A DNA stretch of 62,899 bases. Origin: Rhodocyclaceae bacterium (GTDB lineage: Bacteria > Pseudomonadota > Gammaproteobacteria > Burkholderiales > Rhodocyclaceae). This document shows positions 20,217 through 27,567 of the stretch, in pieces (position 1 is the stretch's first letter; every line of letters begins with the position of its first letter). Position numbers and translations under genes: made by a program. Below the pieces are notes generated by a model that did not search any database, was not told where the DNA came from, and worked only from the letters and a program-made list of their open reading frames with translations. The DNA lies in NCBI GenBank assembly GCA_028713915.1, contig JAQTNK010000023.1, forward strand, positions 1 through 62,899, given 5' to 3'.

Positions 20217-20223
20217 TTTTTTT
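20184..20223 (-). promoter_or_regulatory. Programmed -1 ribosomal frameshift signal
   Basis: On the minus strand a canonical slippery heptamer A AAA AAC (20222-20216) stands immediately before the zero-frame TGA. An 8-nt spacer follows, then a hairpin with a perfect 7-bp GC stem (GCCGCGC 20207-20201, GCGCGGC 20190-20184) and a 10-nt loop. Confidence 0.82.
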
Positions 20224-20545
20224 CTGCGGCGGTACCGGAAGCGGCCTCGAAGTAGGCGTTGAGCACGGCCACGCGCACGAAGGGCACGTCGAGCACCTGC
20301 TCCAGCGTGTCGGCGCCGAACGCGATGGCATTGCCGGATTCGTCCGAAATGCCGTCCCAGCCTTTCAGCACCACGCGCAGCAGCGCCTTGCTGCCGTCCG
20401 CCTCCTTGAGCAGGGCATCGCATTTCGTCGTTTCGATGATCTCGAACGCGGCGGTGATCTCGACTTTCTCGACGGTGCCGCCGTCGGCCGGCACCTTGAC
20501 GAAGACGGGCCAGGAGATGCGGCGGGTGGAAACAAGCTTGAACAT
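20213..20545 (-). CDS. Tail assembly chaperone (lambda G-like)
   Basis: The 110-residue product reads MFKLVSTRRISWPVFVKVPADGG at the start, then EITAAFEIIET and VLDVPFVRVAVLNAYFEA, a pattern of tail assembly chaperones that precede tape measure genes. It ends at a TGA embedded in a frameshift site, so most ribosomes make this short form and a minority the 222-residue fusion. It lies 31 nt after the tail tube gene. Confidence 0.82.
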   Translation of the reverse strand: MFKLVSTRRISWPVFVKVPADGGTVEKVEITAAFEIIETTKCDALLKEADGSKALLRVVLKGWDGISDESGNAIAFGADTLEQVLDVPFVRVAVLNAYFEAASGTAAEKN

Positions 20546-20576
20546 GGGGTATTCCCTATGAATTGAGAGCGATGGA

Positions 20577-21536
20577 TCAGAACGAGGCGATACGGATTTC
20601 GTCGTTGCCGGCAGACGGCGCGCAATCGACGTCGAAGCCGATGAGGCGGCGTCCGTTGATTTCCTGCTTGCTCGGGTTGAAGAGCTGCGCCGCGGGCGCG
20701 AAGAAGAGCACCTTGTTGCCTGCGGTCGAGCCCTGGATGAGGCCCATGCCCTGTTGGGTCAGGCTCTTCACGGTGCCCAGAAGCGTGACTTCCTGCGCCG
20801 CCGTCAGATCGAGAACGATCTTGGCGTTCGGGTTGCGATCGGAAAAGTCGACCACCTGGCTGCCGACCAACTCGGTGTAGTTGACCGTGCCCGAGAGATC
20901 AAATTCGAGGCCTTGCGACGGATAGCTGATGCCCCCGGTAAACGCGCCGGTGGCGTAGGTGCAGCCGAGCAGGAGCGACGAGGTATTGCCGAAGGTGACG
21001 GCCACCGGCGGCTTCCACGACGTGAGCGTCAGCGACGGGTTTGCGACGGCCGTTGGGCCGCCGTCAATGCCGGTGAACTTGAAGTTGAAGACCGGGCGAT
21101 CGCCGATCGGGAACTTGACCGCAAAGGTTCCGCGCGCGCCCAACAACTTGTGCACGAGGCCGTCGTCGTAGTAGTACAGCGTGAGCGACTCGAAGGCCGA
21201 CGAGATCGGGTTGTACTCCACCCGCTGCCCGGCGGTGACCGTCTCCGCCATCGCGCAGCCGCGCAGCAGCTTGCCCCACGAAGGAGCGGTGCCGGCGGTG
21301 CCGCTGCCGGCCACTTCGACGTCGAACGAAAGCTCGACGGAGACGGGGCCGATGAGCTTGTCCGACGTGCCGAGGAAGCTGCGCGTCAGGTTGCGCTCGA
21401 TCATCTTCGCGTTCAGCGGATTGATGGTGACGTTCGATATCAGGAGCGCGTCGGTGGCGCCCGCGGGAACTGCGTCGGTGCCGTAGACCGTTTCGATCTT
21501 GGCCAGTACAGCCGAGTTGCGTAAATAACGGGGCAT
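20577..21536 (-). CDS. Major tail tube protein
   Basis: The 319-residue product (MPRYLRNSAVLAKIETVYGT, then RNLTRSFLGTSDKLIG, ELSFDVEVAGSG and WGKLLRGC) matches the tail tube protein of transposable and lambda-like siphoviruses. It polymerises around the tape measure. Position between the tail terminator and the chaperones agrees with the standard tail gene order. Confidence 0.82.
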   Translation of the reverse strand: MPRYLRNSAVLAKIETVYGTDAVPAGATDALLISNVTINPLNAKMIERNLTRSFLGTSDKLIGPVSVELSFDVEVAGSGTAGTAPSWGKLLRGCAMAETVTAGQRVEYNPISSAFESLTLYYYDDGLVHKLLGARGTFAVKFPIGDRPVFNFKFTGIDGGPTAVANPSLTLTSWKPPVAVTFGNTSSLLLGCTYATGAFTGGISYPSQGLEFDLSGTVNYTELVGSQVVDFSDRNPNAKIVLDLTAAQEVTLLGTVKSLTQQGMGLIQGSTAGNKVLFFAPAAQLFNPSKQEINGRRLIGFDVDCAPSAGNDEIRIASF

Positions 21537-21542
21537 GGCGCG

Positions 21543-21686
21543 TTACTCCTGGATGGTTGTGGCGGGAGCCGGGACCGGATCCGGTTCCGACGGGGCGATC
21601 GGCATCAGCTCGCCGGTCTCGGGATCGCGGGTAAAGCTGCCGCCGGTTTGCGGCAGCGGTTCGGGTTTCATGGATGTTTCGGACAT
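21543..21686 (-). CDS. Small phage protein with GGSFTRDPETGEL motif (47 aa)
   Basis: A 47-codon gene lies between the tail terminator and tail tube genes, starting at an ATG at 21686 preceded by GGAGCGAGCC. It encodes MSETSMKPEPLPQTGGSFTR, then DPETGELMPIAP, and a proline-rich end. Short proteins with a GGS(F/Y).RDP.TG.L motif are common next to tail genes of siphoviruses. No function is known. Confidence 0.7.
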   Translation of the reverse strand: MSETSMKPEPLPQTGGSFTRDPETGELMPIAPSEPDPVPAPATTIQE

Positions 21687-21695
21687 GGCTCGCTC

Positions 21696-22115
21696 CTATG
21701 CGCGCAGGTAATAGATCGTGTCGAACTCGTCCAGCCACCACAGGACGCCGTCGGCCCACTTGCCCATGCGGCCGCTGGAATAGGTGACCGGGTATACCGC
21801 GCCGGGCGGTATCCAGCCGATGAGCGCAGCGGCCAAGGCCTTGCGGATGCCGTCGAGATCGGTCTGCGCCGCATCGCCCTGCATGTCGCGGAGGTTCTGG
21901 ACCGCCAGCGCAACCACAAAGCGCAGCGCGACGCGCTGACAGATTTCGCCGACGACTTCGTTGGCGCCTGCGCGCTCGGGCCCGGGCAGCACGAAGGCCG
22001 CCGGCGTCTGGATGCGCAGGTTGGCCAGCGCGCTCTGGAAGTCGCCCGCCAGGCCGATCGCCGTCAATGCGGGGACCTCGGTCTTGATGCGCTGCGCGAT
22101 CGGGTGCAGATCCAT
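21696..22115 (-). CDS. Phage tail terminator / head-tail completion protein
   Basis: The 139-residue protein starts MDLHPIAQRIKTEVPALTAI and contains PGPERAGANEVVGEICQRVA and a C terminus WADGVLWWLDEFDTIYYL. Its length and place between the DUF1320 protein and the tail tube match the Mu gp37-type or lambda U-type tail completion protein. The start at 22115 lies 1 nt beyond the upstream stop codon, suggesting coupling. Confidence 0.68.
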   Translation of the reverse strand: MDLHPIAQRIKTEVPALTAIGLAGDFQSALANLRIQTPAAFVLPGPERAGANEVVGEICQRVALRFVVALAVQNLRDMQGDAAQTDLDGIRKALAAALIGWIPPGAVYPVTYSSGRMGKWADGVLWWLDEFDTIYYLRA

Positions 22116-22116
22116 G

Positions 22117-22536
22117 TCAATAGTCCGCCAGCGAGTCGCGCGTGAACACGCGACTGCTGGCCTGGATCTGCGCGCCGCCGGTGACGGGCTCGGGCTGTCC
22201 GGCCGAATCGATGCCGAGCGACACCTTGCCGTCGGCCACACCACGCAGGAAGGTAATCGCACCCTTGTAGCGGTCGGCGACGGCTTGCGTCACGCGGTCG
22301 CCGAACAGGTAATAGCGCGCCATGTCCACCGTCATGCGGATGACCGATGGGGGCACCGTCGGCAACGGCAGCGTATAGACCGAAGCCAGGTAGCCGTCGA
22401 TCTCGGAGCTGGCGTCGTCGATCGCGCGCTGCAGGACCGTGCTGTCGATCACGCCGGCATTGGCGTGGTCGGTGAGCTGGATCAGTTCGGTCTCGCCGAA
22501 ACGATCGATCATGTCCTGGGCGGCGATGTAGCTCAT
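22117..22536 (-). CDS. Head-tail connector protein, DUF1320 (Mu gp36-like)
   Basis: The 139-residue protein (MSYIAAQDMIDRFGETELIQ, then LQRAIDDASSEIDGYLASVY and RYYLFGDRVTQAVADRYKGA) is a clear DUF1320 family member, the Mu gp36 adaptor-like protein that joins the portal side to the tail. Confidence 0.88.
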   Translation of the reverse strand: MSYIAAQDMIDRFGETELIQLTDHANAGVIDSTVLQRAIDDASSEIDGYLASVYTLPLPTVPPSVIRMTVDMARYYLFGDRVTQAVADRYKGAITFLRGVADGKVSLGIDSAGQPEPVTGGAQIQASSRVFTRDSLADY

Positions 22537-22548
22537 GGATCGGCCGGC

Positions 22549-22731
22549 TTACTTTTTCGTCGCCGGCGCGGGGGCCGGATCTGCGGCAACGACCTCGACG
22601 GCGCCGACGGCCAGCAGCTGCTCGAGCTGCTTGTCGTTCACGTCGAACTCGTCGCCGGCGGCCTTCGGAAAGCCGTCGTGATGGATGGGCACCTTGGCGG
22701 TGACGGTGGTGGTCTTGTCGTTCTTGGCCAT
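22549..22731 (-). CDS. Small phage protein (60 aa)
   Basis: It encodes MAKNDKTTTVTAKVPIHHDG, then GDEFDVNDKQLEQLLAVGAV, and an Ala/Pro/Lys tail. It resembles short proteins in this place in Mu-like head operons, with a small SH3-like or head-fibre-anchor pattern. The upstream spacer holds a strong stem-loop separating it from the capsid gene. Function unknown. Confidence 0.7.
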   Translation of the reverse strand: MAKNDKTTTVTAKVPIHHDGFPKAAGDEFDVNDKQLEQLLAVGAVEVVAADPAPAPATKK

Positions 22732-22752
22732 TTGAGGCTCCTGTTCCGGTTG

Positions 22753-22785
22753 GCACCCCGCCGGCGCTCATGGCCGGCGGGGTGC
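22753..22785 (-). terminator. Strong stem-loop just after the capsid gene
   Basis: A perfect 13-bp inverted repeat, GCACCCCGCCGGC / GCCGGCGGGGTGC, with a 7-nt loop, 32 nt past the capsid stop. No T-run follows in the transcribed direction, so it may stabilise capsid mRNA or give partial termination rather than full stop. Confidence 0.55.
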
Positions 22786-22816
22786 AGTGCTGCTTCGCGG
22801 GTGGTATGTGTTTGAA

Positions 22817-23902
22817 TCAGCCGACGCAGTTCTGGAAGAAGTAGCCGGCGTCGGGCGCGCTGATGATTTCCTTGACGCTCTCGCCGCTGCGCACGCGCAC
22901 GCCGCCGCGCAGGCCGCTCTTCGGCTCCGGCAGCGCGCCGGCGATGCGGGTGCCCCACTGCGCGGTAAAGCCGAACGTCGGCTGCATGGTCTGCGCCGCC
23001 TGCACGCTGGAGAAGACCAGGGAGCAATGCTTGCCCCAGGTGCGAGCATAGGTCGGCGTCTGGCCTTTGCGCGCCGTGTTGACCCAGGCTTCGCCGACGA
23101 GGATTTCATCGATTTCGAGCAGATCGCAAAGCGCCTGCTTGGTGACCACGCCCGCGCCCTGGACCGTCTTGAACACGGCCTGGACGATTTTCGGATGCTG
23201 GCGCAGCACGGTCCAGGCGGCACGCCCGATGACCATCTTGTTCGGACGAAACAGCGTCGAATCGAGCGCGGCCATCATCGCCGAGAGCGGGTTCGAGTTG
23301 GTGTAGTCGCTCCACTGTGACGTCCCGGAAAGCGTGGTCTGGTTGGCGGCGACGTAGTTCGCGGTGTTGAACACCTCGCCGGCCACGCGCACTTCCCGGT
23401 CCAGCTCGAGCAGGCTCGTGAGCATCATGGTCGACAGCGCCTGGGGATCGATCGGGCCGCCACTGGCCGGCTTGGGCATGGCCTCATAGGCCTGGATTTC
23501 GTCGTTGGGCACCAGGTCGTCGAGACCGAAGTCCTGCGTCTCATCCGGCATCAGCGTGCCGCCGAAGTCGACCATCGTCGGTTCGGACTTTCGGCCCACT
23601 TTCGTGTCCGGCACCGTGTAGCCTTGGGCGGCGCCGTACTTGGTCCAGTTGAACTTCTTTGCCGTCGGCACGCGCGGCAGCACGGCGTCGGCGATGAGGT
23701 TGACGTCCGGGTTGCGGTAGCCGATGGCGATCGCGGTCAGCTGCGGGTTGACCGGGAAGGCATTCGTGTTCAGGCCGAAGGCCACGAAGCCGAGCGAGCC
23801 GAGCGCGGGATGGATCAGGCCGTAATGCATCGCGACGATGGCGAGCGCGACGATGGCGAGCGCGGCCCACTGGGTACGGGTGATCGAGAAATTCAGTTTC
23901 AT
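22817..23902 (-). CDS. Major capsid protein
   Basis: This 361-residue protein sits between the decoration protein and connector genes. Its core (VNPQLTAIAIGYRNPDVNLI, ADAVLPRVPTAKKFNW, then RTWGKHCSLVF) is typical of HK97-fold capsids of B3-like transposable siphoviruses. Unusually, the first about 43 residues are strongly hydrophobic (TQWAALAIVALAIVAMHYGL). The ribosome site GGAGTCACC before the ATG at 23902 supports that start, so the segment is probably translated and perhaps removed by the phage protease during maturation. Confidence 0.85.
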   Translation of the reverse strand: MKLNFSITRTQWAALAIVALAIVAMHYGLIHPALGSLGFVAFGLNTNAFPVNPQLTAIAIGYRNPDVNLIADAVLPRVPTAKKFNWTKYGAAQGYTVPDTKVGRKSEPTMVDFGGTLMPDETQDFGLDDLVPNDEIQAYEAMPKPASGGPIDPQALSTMMLTSLLELDREVRVAGEVFNTANYVAANQTTLSGTSQWSDYTNSNPLSAMMAALDSTLFRPNKMVIGRAAWTVLRQHPKIVQAVFKTVQGAGVVTKQALCDLLEIDEILVGEAWVNTARKGQTPTYARTWGKHCSLVFSSVQAAQTMQPTFGFTAQWGTRIAGALPEPKSGLRGGVRVRSGESVKEIISAPDAGYFFQNCVG

Positions 23903-23944
23903 GGTGACTCCTGAGTGAAAAGGGGAAGTGCGTTGCGCGGGCGC

Positions 23945-24322
23945 TTAGCCCTGCAGCGTGCCGTTGGCGAGCAACACGCGAATGACGTCGCCGGCGGCGG
24001 AAGCGGCCTCCAGCGCGCGGCCGATCACCGAGTTGTTGACGCCGGCCGCCGGCGCCGCGGCAACGCCGCGCCCGACGCTGTCGGACGTCACGAAGACGCC
24101 GTGCGTGATCGCTGCCCCCGCCTCGACGTAAGCGATGCCGGTCATCTGGACGTCGCAGCGCTCGCCGCTGGCGGGGCCGAGTTCCTGGGTGACGCCGATG
24201 AGCGCGTCGGTGGCGGCGGCCGCGGCCACGACACCGCTATCCGCCGTGCCGTGCTTGACGATGCGGTAGGCGCTGATCGCGGCTTCCGCGTTGTAGTTCT
24301 TGACGATGCCTTGATTGGACAT
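23945..24322 (-). CDS. Head decoration protein / DUF2190-like
   Basis: The 125-residue protein begins MSNQGIVKNYNAEAAISAYR and has IVKHGTADSGVVAAAAATDA, LIGVTQE and VIGRALEAASAAGDVIRVLL. This is the pattern of DUF2190-type capsid cement proteins, encoded between protease/scaffold and capsid in Mu-like phages. Confidence 0.75.
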   Translation of the reverse strand: MSNQGIVKNYNAEAAISAYRIVKHGTADSGVVAAAAATDALIGVTQELGPASGERCDVQMTGIAYVEAGAAITHGVFVTSDSVGRGVAAAPAAGVNNSVIGRALEAASAAGDVIRVLLANGTLQG

Positions 24323-24368
24323 GACGCTCTCCGGTCAAAAGGGGTGTGGTTGACGCGAGCCGGGCGAC

Positions 24369-24827
24369 TCAGCCGGCCTTGCGGGTGACGTGCTCGACGG
24401 CCTGGGCGATGTTGATGATGCGACCGGCTTGGGCCTCGGATTCCTGGAACTCGACTGCGGCGCGGGAAATGGCGCCGGCATCGTCGCCGTCGGCAATCTT
24501 GCCGCCGCCGGCGAACTCGCCGAACTCGACCTGCTTGGGCAGCGTTTGGAGGAAGGCCTTGAAGGCATCGCCGATCGGCTTCTTGGCATCGCCCTCGCCG
24601 AACTCGACCACCGCTTCCTGGCCGGCGAAGAAGTCGAGCGTGGCGACGCACACGCCGGACTGCGCAGGCAGCAACTTGCCGGCCTTCACCAGGGCTTCGG
24701 CGAACGAAGCATTGCCGGCATGAACGGCGGCGAGCTTGGCGGCTTTCTCGCGGGCGGCGAATTCCGCAGCTTGCTGTTTGAGCTGCGCGTTCTCGGCCGT
24801 CAGCGCGGCCGCTTCTTCGGGTTTCAC
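24369..24827 (-). CDS. Internal scaffold protein start within the protease gene (Mu gpZ-like)
   Basis: An internal GTG at 24827 (codon 220 of the protease frame) is preceded by AGGAG at 24841-24837 with a 9-nt spacer. It would yield a 152-residue coiled-coil scaffold beginning with Met in place of Val-KPEEAAALTAENAQ. Mu makes its scaffold gpZ from an internal in-frame start of gene I in the same manner. Confidence 0.65.
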   Translation of the reverse strand: MKPEEAAALTAENAQLKQQAAEFAAREKAAKLAAVHAGNASFAEALVKAGKLLPAQSGVCVATLDFFAGQEAVVEFGEGDAKKPIGDAFKAFLQTLPKQVEFGEFAGGGKIADGDDAGAISRAAVEFQESEAQAGRIINIAQAVEHVTRKAG

Positions 24828-25484
24828 GGTGTTGTTCTCCTGGTGGTTGGGCTCAACGAAAGCGGGGGCCGGGGTCGCGCTCGCGGAATCGCCGGGCGTT
24901 TCCTTGCGCGCCTCGTCTTCGAGGCTCGACACGGCGTAATCGGGAATGATGCTGTCGGCGATCGCGAGACCTTTCTCGCCGATCATCCAGTCGCGCAGGC
25001 GCCGCCACAGGCTGGCGTTCTGCACGTCGCCCCAGTCGGCGAACTCGACGACGCCCTCTTCGGCGGCGGCGAATTCAGCGTTGCGCAGGCCCTTGACGGC
25101 CGGCGCCGCGGCGCCGAGGAAGCCGACATGCTTGAGGTAGTAGACGCCCGGCACCGGATTTCCGGGCGCGTTGGGCGCGTAGAAGCTGGCGGAGATTTTC
25201 TTGTAGCGGCCGGCGGCGACGATCTCGGCGAAGGCGGGATCGACCTGGTCGGGCTGCGCGAACAGCACGCCGCCGTCTACGCCCACGCTCTTGACCCAGC
25301 CGTAGGCGGGCGCGTCCGTCTTCGGATGCCCGACGACGAGCGGCGCCTCGAACTTGGCCGGATCGTAGGCGGCCGCAGATGCGACCACGTCGGCTTCGGT
25401 GAAATCCAGCACGGCACCGCTCATGGCGGTATGCCGTCCCGGCTTGAAAATCTGAATCGGCTTGGGCGAGTTCATGGGCGCCAT
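24369..25484 (-). CDS. Prohead protease with C-terminal scaffold (Mu gpI/gpZ-like)
   Basis: The 371-residue product has an N-terminal protease domain (IQIFKPGRHTAMSG, then VVGHPKTDAPAYGWV with catalytic His53 and KKISASFY with serines at about 98-100) of the Mu gpI type. A linker of about 40 residues follows, then a coiled-coil scaffold region (ALTAENAQLKQQAAEFAARE). The second half can also be made alone from an internal GTG. Two ATGs, 25484 and 25475, are possible starts. Confidence 0.85.
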   Translation of the reverse strand: MAPMNSPKPIQIFKPGRHTAMSGAVLDFTEADVVASAAAYDPAKFEAPLVVGHPKTDAPAYGWVKSVGVDGGVLFAQPDQVDPAFAEIVAAGRYKKISASFYAPNAPGNPVPGVYYLKHVGFLGAAAPAVKGLRNAEFAAAEEGVVEFADWGDVQNASLWRRLRDWMIGEKGLAIADSIIPDYAVSSLEDEARKETPGDSASATPAPAFVEPNHQENNTVKPEEAAALTAENAQLKQQAAEFAAREKAAKLAAVHAGNASFAEALVKAGKLLPAQSGVCVATLDFFAGQEAVVEFGEGDAKKPIGDAFKAFLQTLPKQVEFGEFAGGGKIADGDDAGAISRAAVEFQESEAQAGRIINIAQAVEHVTRKAG

Positions 25485-25540
25485 CTTGCCGGCGCGCGCG
25501 CGTCGGCCGGGAGACGAAGCGCTTCGGTGCGATTCCCCTA

Positions 25541-25568
25541 CGCCCCGATGGGGCGTTAAACCGGTTTA
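25541..25568. other. Hairpin plus 12-bp palindrome in the 198-nt gap of the head operon
   Basis: CGCCCC-GAT-GGGGCG (25541-25555) is followed by the palindrome TAAACCGGTTTA (25557-25568). The surrounding gap (25485-25682) has no open frame I trust. It could carry a terminator, processing site or promoter for the protease-capsid genes; no clear -10/-35 pair was seen. Confidence 0.45.
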
Positions 25569-25682
25569 TGAAGGCCCGTATGCGCCGATCGGCTCATGGC
25601 GGCTATGCTGATGCCACCCACGCCCTTCAAATTCGTCCTGGGCCGTTTTTGCCCGATGCAAGCCCGTTGCATCCCGCGGCTT

Positions 25683-26147
25683 CTATGCCGCGCCGGCGAT
25701 CACGCGATCGAGGACCGATTCGGCGCTCTCGAAAATCCGCTGCCAGTCCTCGTCGGAGAGCCAGAAATATTCGCGCGCCGGAATCGTCGTCGCGTGATTG
25801 CGCCCGGCCTGGCCACCCCAGTTCTGGATCATCGCATAAATGACGTTGGTGCCGACGACGGCCTCGCTGGCGTCGTAGAACGGCTGGATGCTGGAGAGCA
25901 GGCGCGTGGTTTCCTGCAGCTTCTTTCCCGGCCAGGTCCCGCGCTTCTCGCGGGCCTTTTTCGTCGAGTCCGCCAGATCCTGCCACGGACCCTCGGGCCC
26001 CAGCTCGCGGGCGAACTTGTCTTCGACCGCCGCCATCAGGTCTTCGGAGATCGGCCGTGTCGCCATGCTCGTATCGGCGCCCAGCTCCACCAGGCGCCCG
26101 AGCACGGCATTGACGGCCTCGTCGTCGAGTTCGATGTGGGTAGTCAT
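25683..26147 (-). CDS. Phage virion morphogenesis protein (Mu gpG-like)
   Basis: The 154-residue protein begins MTTHIELDDEAVNAVLGRLV and contains GPWQDLADSTKKAREKRG, LLSSIQPFYDASEAVVGTNV and PAREYFWLSDEDW. This is the conserved pattern of Mu gpG/phage virion morphogenesis proteins, involved in tail completion and head-tail joining. Confidence 0.88.
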   Translation of the reverse strand: MTTHIELDDEAVNAVLGRLVELGADTSMATRPISEDLMAAVEDKFARELGPEGPWQDLADSTKKAREKRGTWPGKKLQETTRLLSSIQPFYDASEAVVGTNVIYAMIQNWGGQAGRNHATTIPAREYFWLSDEDWQRIFESAESVLDRVIAGAA

Positions 26148-26179
26148 CGCGGCGCCTTGCTATACTGGATTTCAGGCTC

Positions 26180-26259
26180 TAGACGCGAGTTTCCTACAGG
26201 TAAGGTAGCACTGTCGCAAGACAGGGCTTTATGTGCGGTTCGAATCCCACCCACGTCTA
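26180..26259 (+). ncRNA. tRNA-like element (80 nt), antisense within the late operon
   Basis: The plus strand has a TAGACG / CGTCTA terminal stem. A CTAC / GTAG stem with a 7-nt AGGTAAG loop resembles a D-arm. A CTGTC-GCAA-GACAG stem carries a GNRA tetraloop where an anticodon loop would be. A T-arm reads GCGGTTCGAATCCCAC, with the full TTCGAAT loop and a one-base bulge in the stem. The size is that of a tRNA, but there is no 7-nt anticodon loop and no encoded CCA. It occupies almost all of the gap between the gpF-like and gpG-like genes and overlaps the gpF-like stop codon. Function unknown; a degenerate tRNA or a tRNA mimic are both possible. Confidence 0.55.
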
Positions 26260-27567
26260 TAGCCTCCCCTCGATGACCTGATAGCTCCCCGGATTGCGCA
26301 GCGCGTCGGCGTCGACTTTGTAGGCGTTGACGATTTCGTCGACCACTCCTTTTTTCTTCAGCTTGTAGCTCAAGGCGACGGCGACCTTGCTTGCCCGATC
26401 GTCGGTGGCGCTGGGGCCGACGTAGAGCAGGTTCCGATGCCGGACGTCCCACAGCACGGCCTGCGGCTCGGCGAGCAGCTGCGGCAGCGCCTGGTATTCC
26501 TGCGGGCTCAGCGCGGTGCCGTTCTGCTGGTGCAGCGACCGATCCGCATGCAGCAGGCTGCGGTCGGTGAGCGTGATCACCTGGGCCGGTTCCAGGCCCT
26601 TGGAGCGCACGTAGTCGGCCACGGCTTCGGTCATGATGCCGACGGTTTGCGCATCGCCCGTCGGCCGCCTGGCGGCCAGCACGGCAGTCACCCAATCGGC
26701 GAACGCCGCCTGGCGCGAGGCGGAATCGTTGATCGTCTGGATCGCCTGCACGCGCAGATCGCGATCCTTGACGGCGCTAATCTTGCGCATCAGCGCCACG
26801 TCGTTGCCGAACACGGCCGCGCCCGGGTTGTAGCTCCAGCCGAGATCCGGCGACGCGGCGCGGCTCCAGCCCGGCAGCTTGAGGGTGGCAACCCGCTCGG
26901 TGAAGCCGGTCGACGGTTCGACCTTCCAGGTTTCGCCCAGGTAGCGCTTGCCGTCGATTGGCGTCAGGCCGCGCGCCTTCACGTCGCCATCGGAATAGGC
27001 ACGCACGCGGCAGCGGCAGTTGAAGCCGTTGGGCGGATAGAAGAATTGCCAGAACGGATCGTCATAGCGGGCGACGACGCCATTCAGCGCCGCATGCGTC
27101 GGCCGCGTGCGGCTGTCCATCACCGCGACGTATTCCCACCAGGGGCGCTGGTCGACGTTCTCCATCATCGCGCGGTAGCGGCCGGCCATCATCGCCGTCT
27201 GCAGGTTCGTGCGGTAGATCGTGGCCAGGCGCCGCGGGCTGCCCATCTGCGCCTCGCGCGCGTTGCCGGCGCTGTCGACGATGATCTGCTTGCCCCACCA
27301 GCCGAGCGCCTGCAGGCGCGGCGTCAGGTTCTTCTGGAAGTCGGCGAACGTGGTGCCGTCGGTGAGCGCGCGATCGACCTCGGCGCGGATCTCGGTGAGG
27401 ATGTCCAGGCGCATCGCCTTGGCCACGGTGAAGCCCTTGGCCTGCGCGTCCTGCCACTGGTCGTGCCAGTTCCAGGTGATCTCGTAGCCTTTCGAGCGGA
27501 AGTACTCGATGGCCCGCTCTGGCGGCAGGCCGAAGGCGAACGCGAGATCAGGAGGCGTCGTTGCCAT
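26257..27567 (-). CDS. Head morphogenesis protein (Mu gpF / SPP1 gp7-like minor head protein)
   Basis: The 436-residue product has an N-terminal portal-binding part (FGLPPERAIEYFRSKGY), IYRTNLQTAMMAGRY, VMDSRTRPTHAALNG and YPPNGFNCRCRVRAYS. The last two are the signature of the phage Mu protein F-like family. It joins the portal during head assembly. The start at 27567 overlaps the portal end by 20 nt; an in-frame ATG at 27585 is the alternative. The C-terminal 150 residues (LTDRSLLHADR, then LLYVGPSA) resemble the barnase-EndoU-ColicinE5/RelE-like end seen on some gpF proteins; that part is uncertain. Confidence 0.85.
   Translation of the reverse strand: MATTPPDLAFAFGLPPERAIEYFRSKGYEITWNWHDQWQDAQAKGFTVAKAMRLDILTEIRAEVDRALTDGTTFADFQKNLTPRLQALGWWGKQIIVDSAGNAREAQMGSPRRLATIYRTNLQTAMMAGRYRAMMENVDQRPWWEYVAVMDSRTRPTHAALNGVVARYDDPFWQFFYPPNGFNCRCRVRAYSDGDVKARGLTPIDGKRYLGETWKVEPSTGFTERVATLKLPGWSRAASPDLGWSYNPGAAVFGNDVALMRKISAVKDRDLRVQAIQTINDSASRQAAFADWVTAVLAARRPTGDAQTVGIMTEAVADYVRSKGLEPAQVITLTDRSLLHADRSLHQQNGTALSPQEYQALPQLLAEPQAVLWDVRHRNLLYVGPSATDDRASKVAVALSYKLKKKGVVDEIVNAYKVDADALRNPGSYQVIEGRL

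Noticed and set aside
19878-20423. Independent 181-codon gene for the second tail chaperone
   Set aside because: Its N-terminal part lies entirely inside the first chaperone with arginine-rich shadow composition and no ribosome site; the frameshift signal explains the frame.
26180-26259. Functional tRNA gene
   Set aside because: There is no 7-nt anticodon loop, no clear anticodon, a bulged T-stem and an over-long acceptor-to-D-arm linker. Called a tRNA-like element instead.
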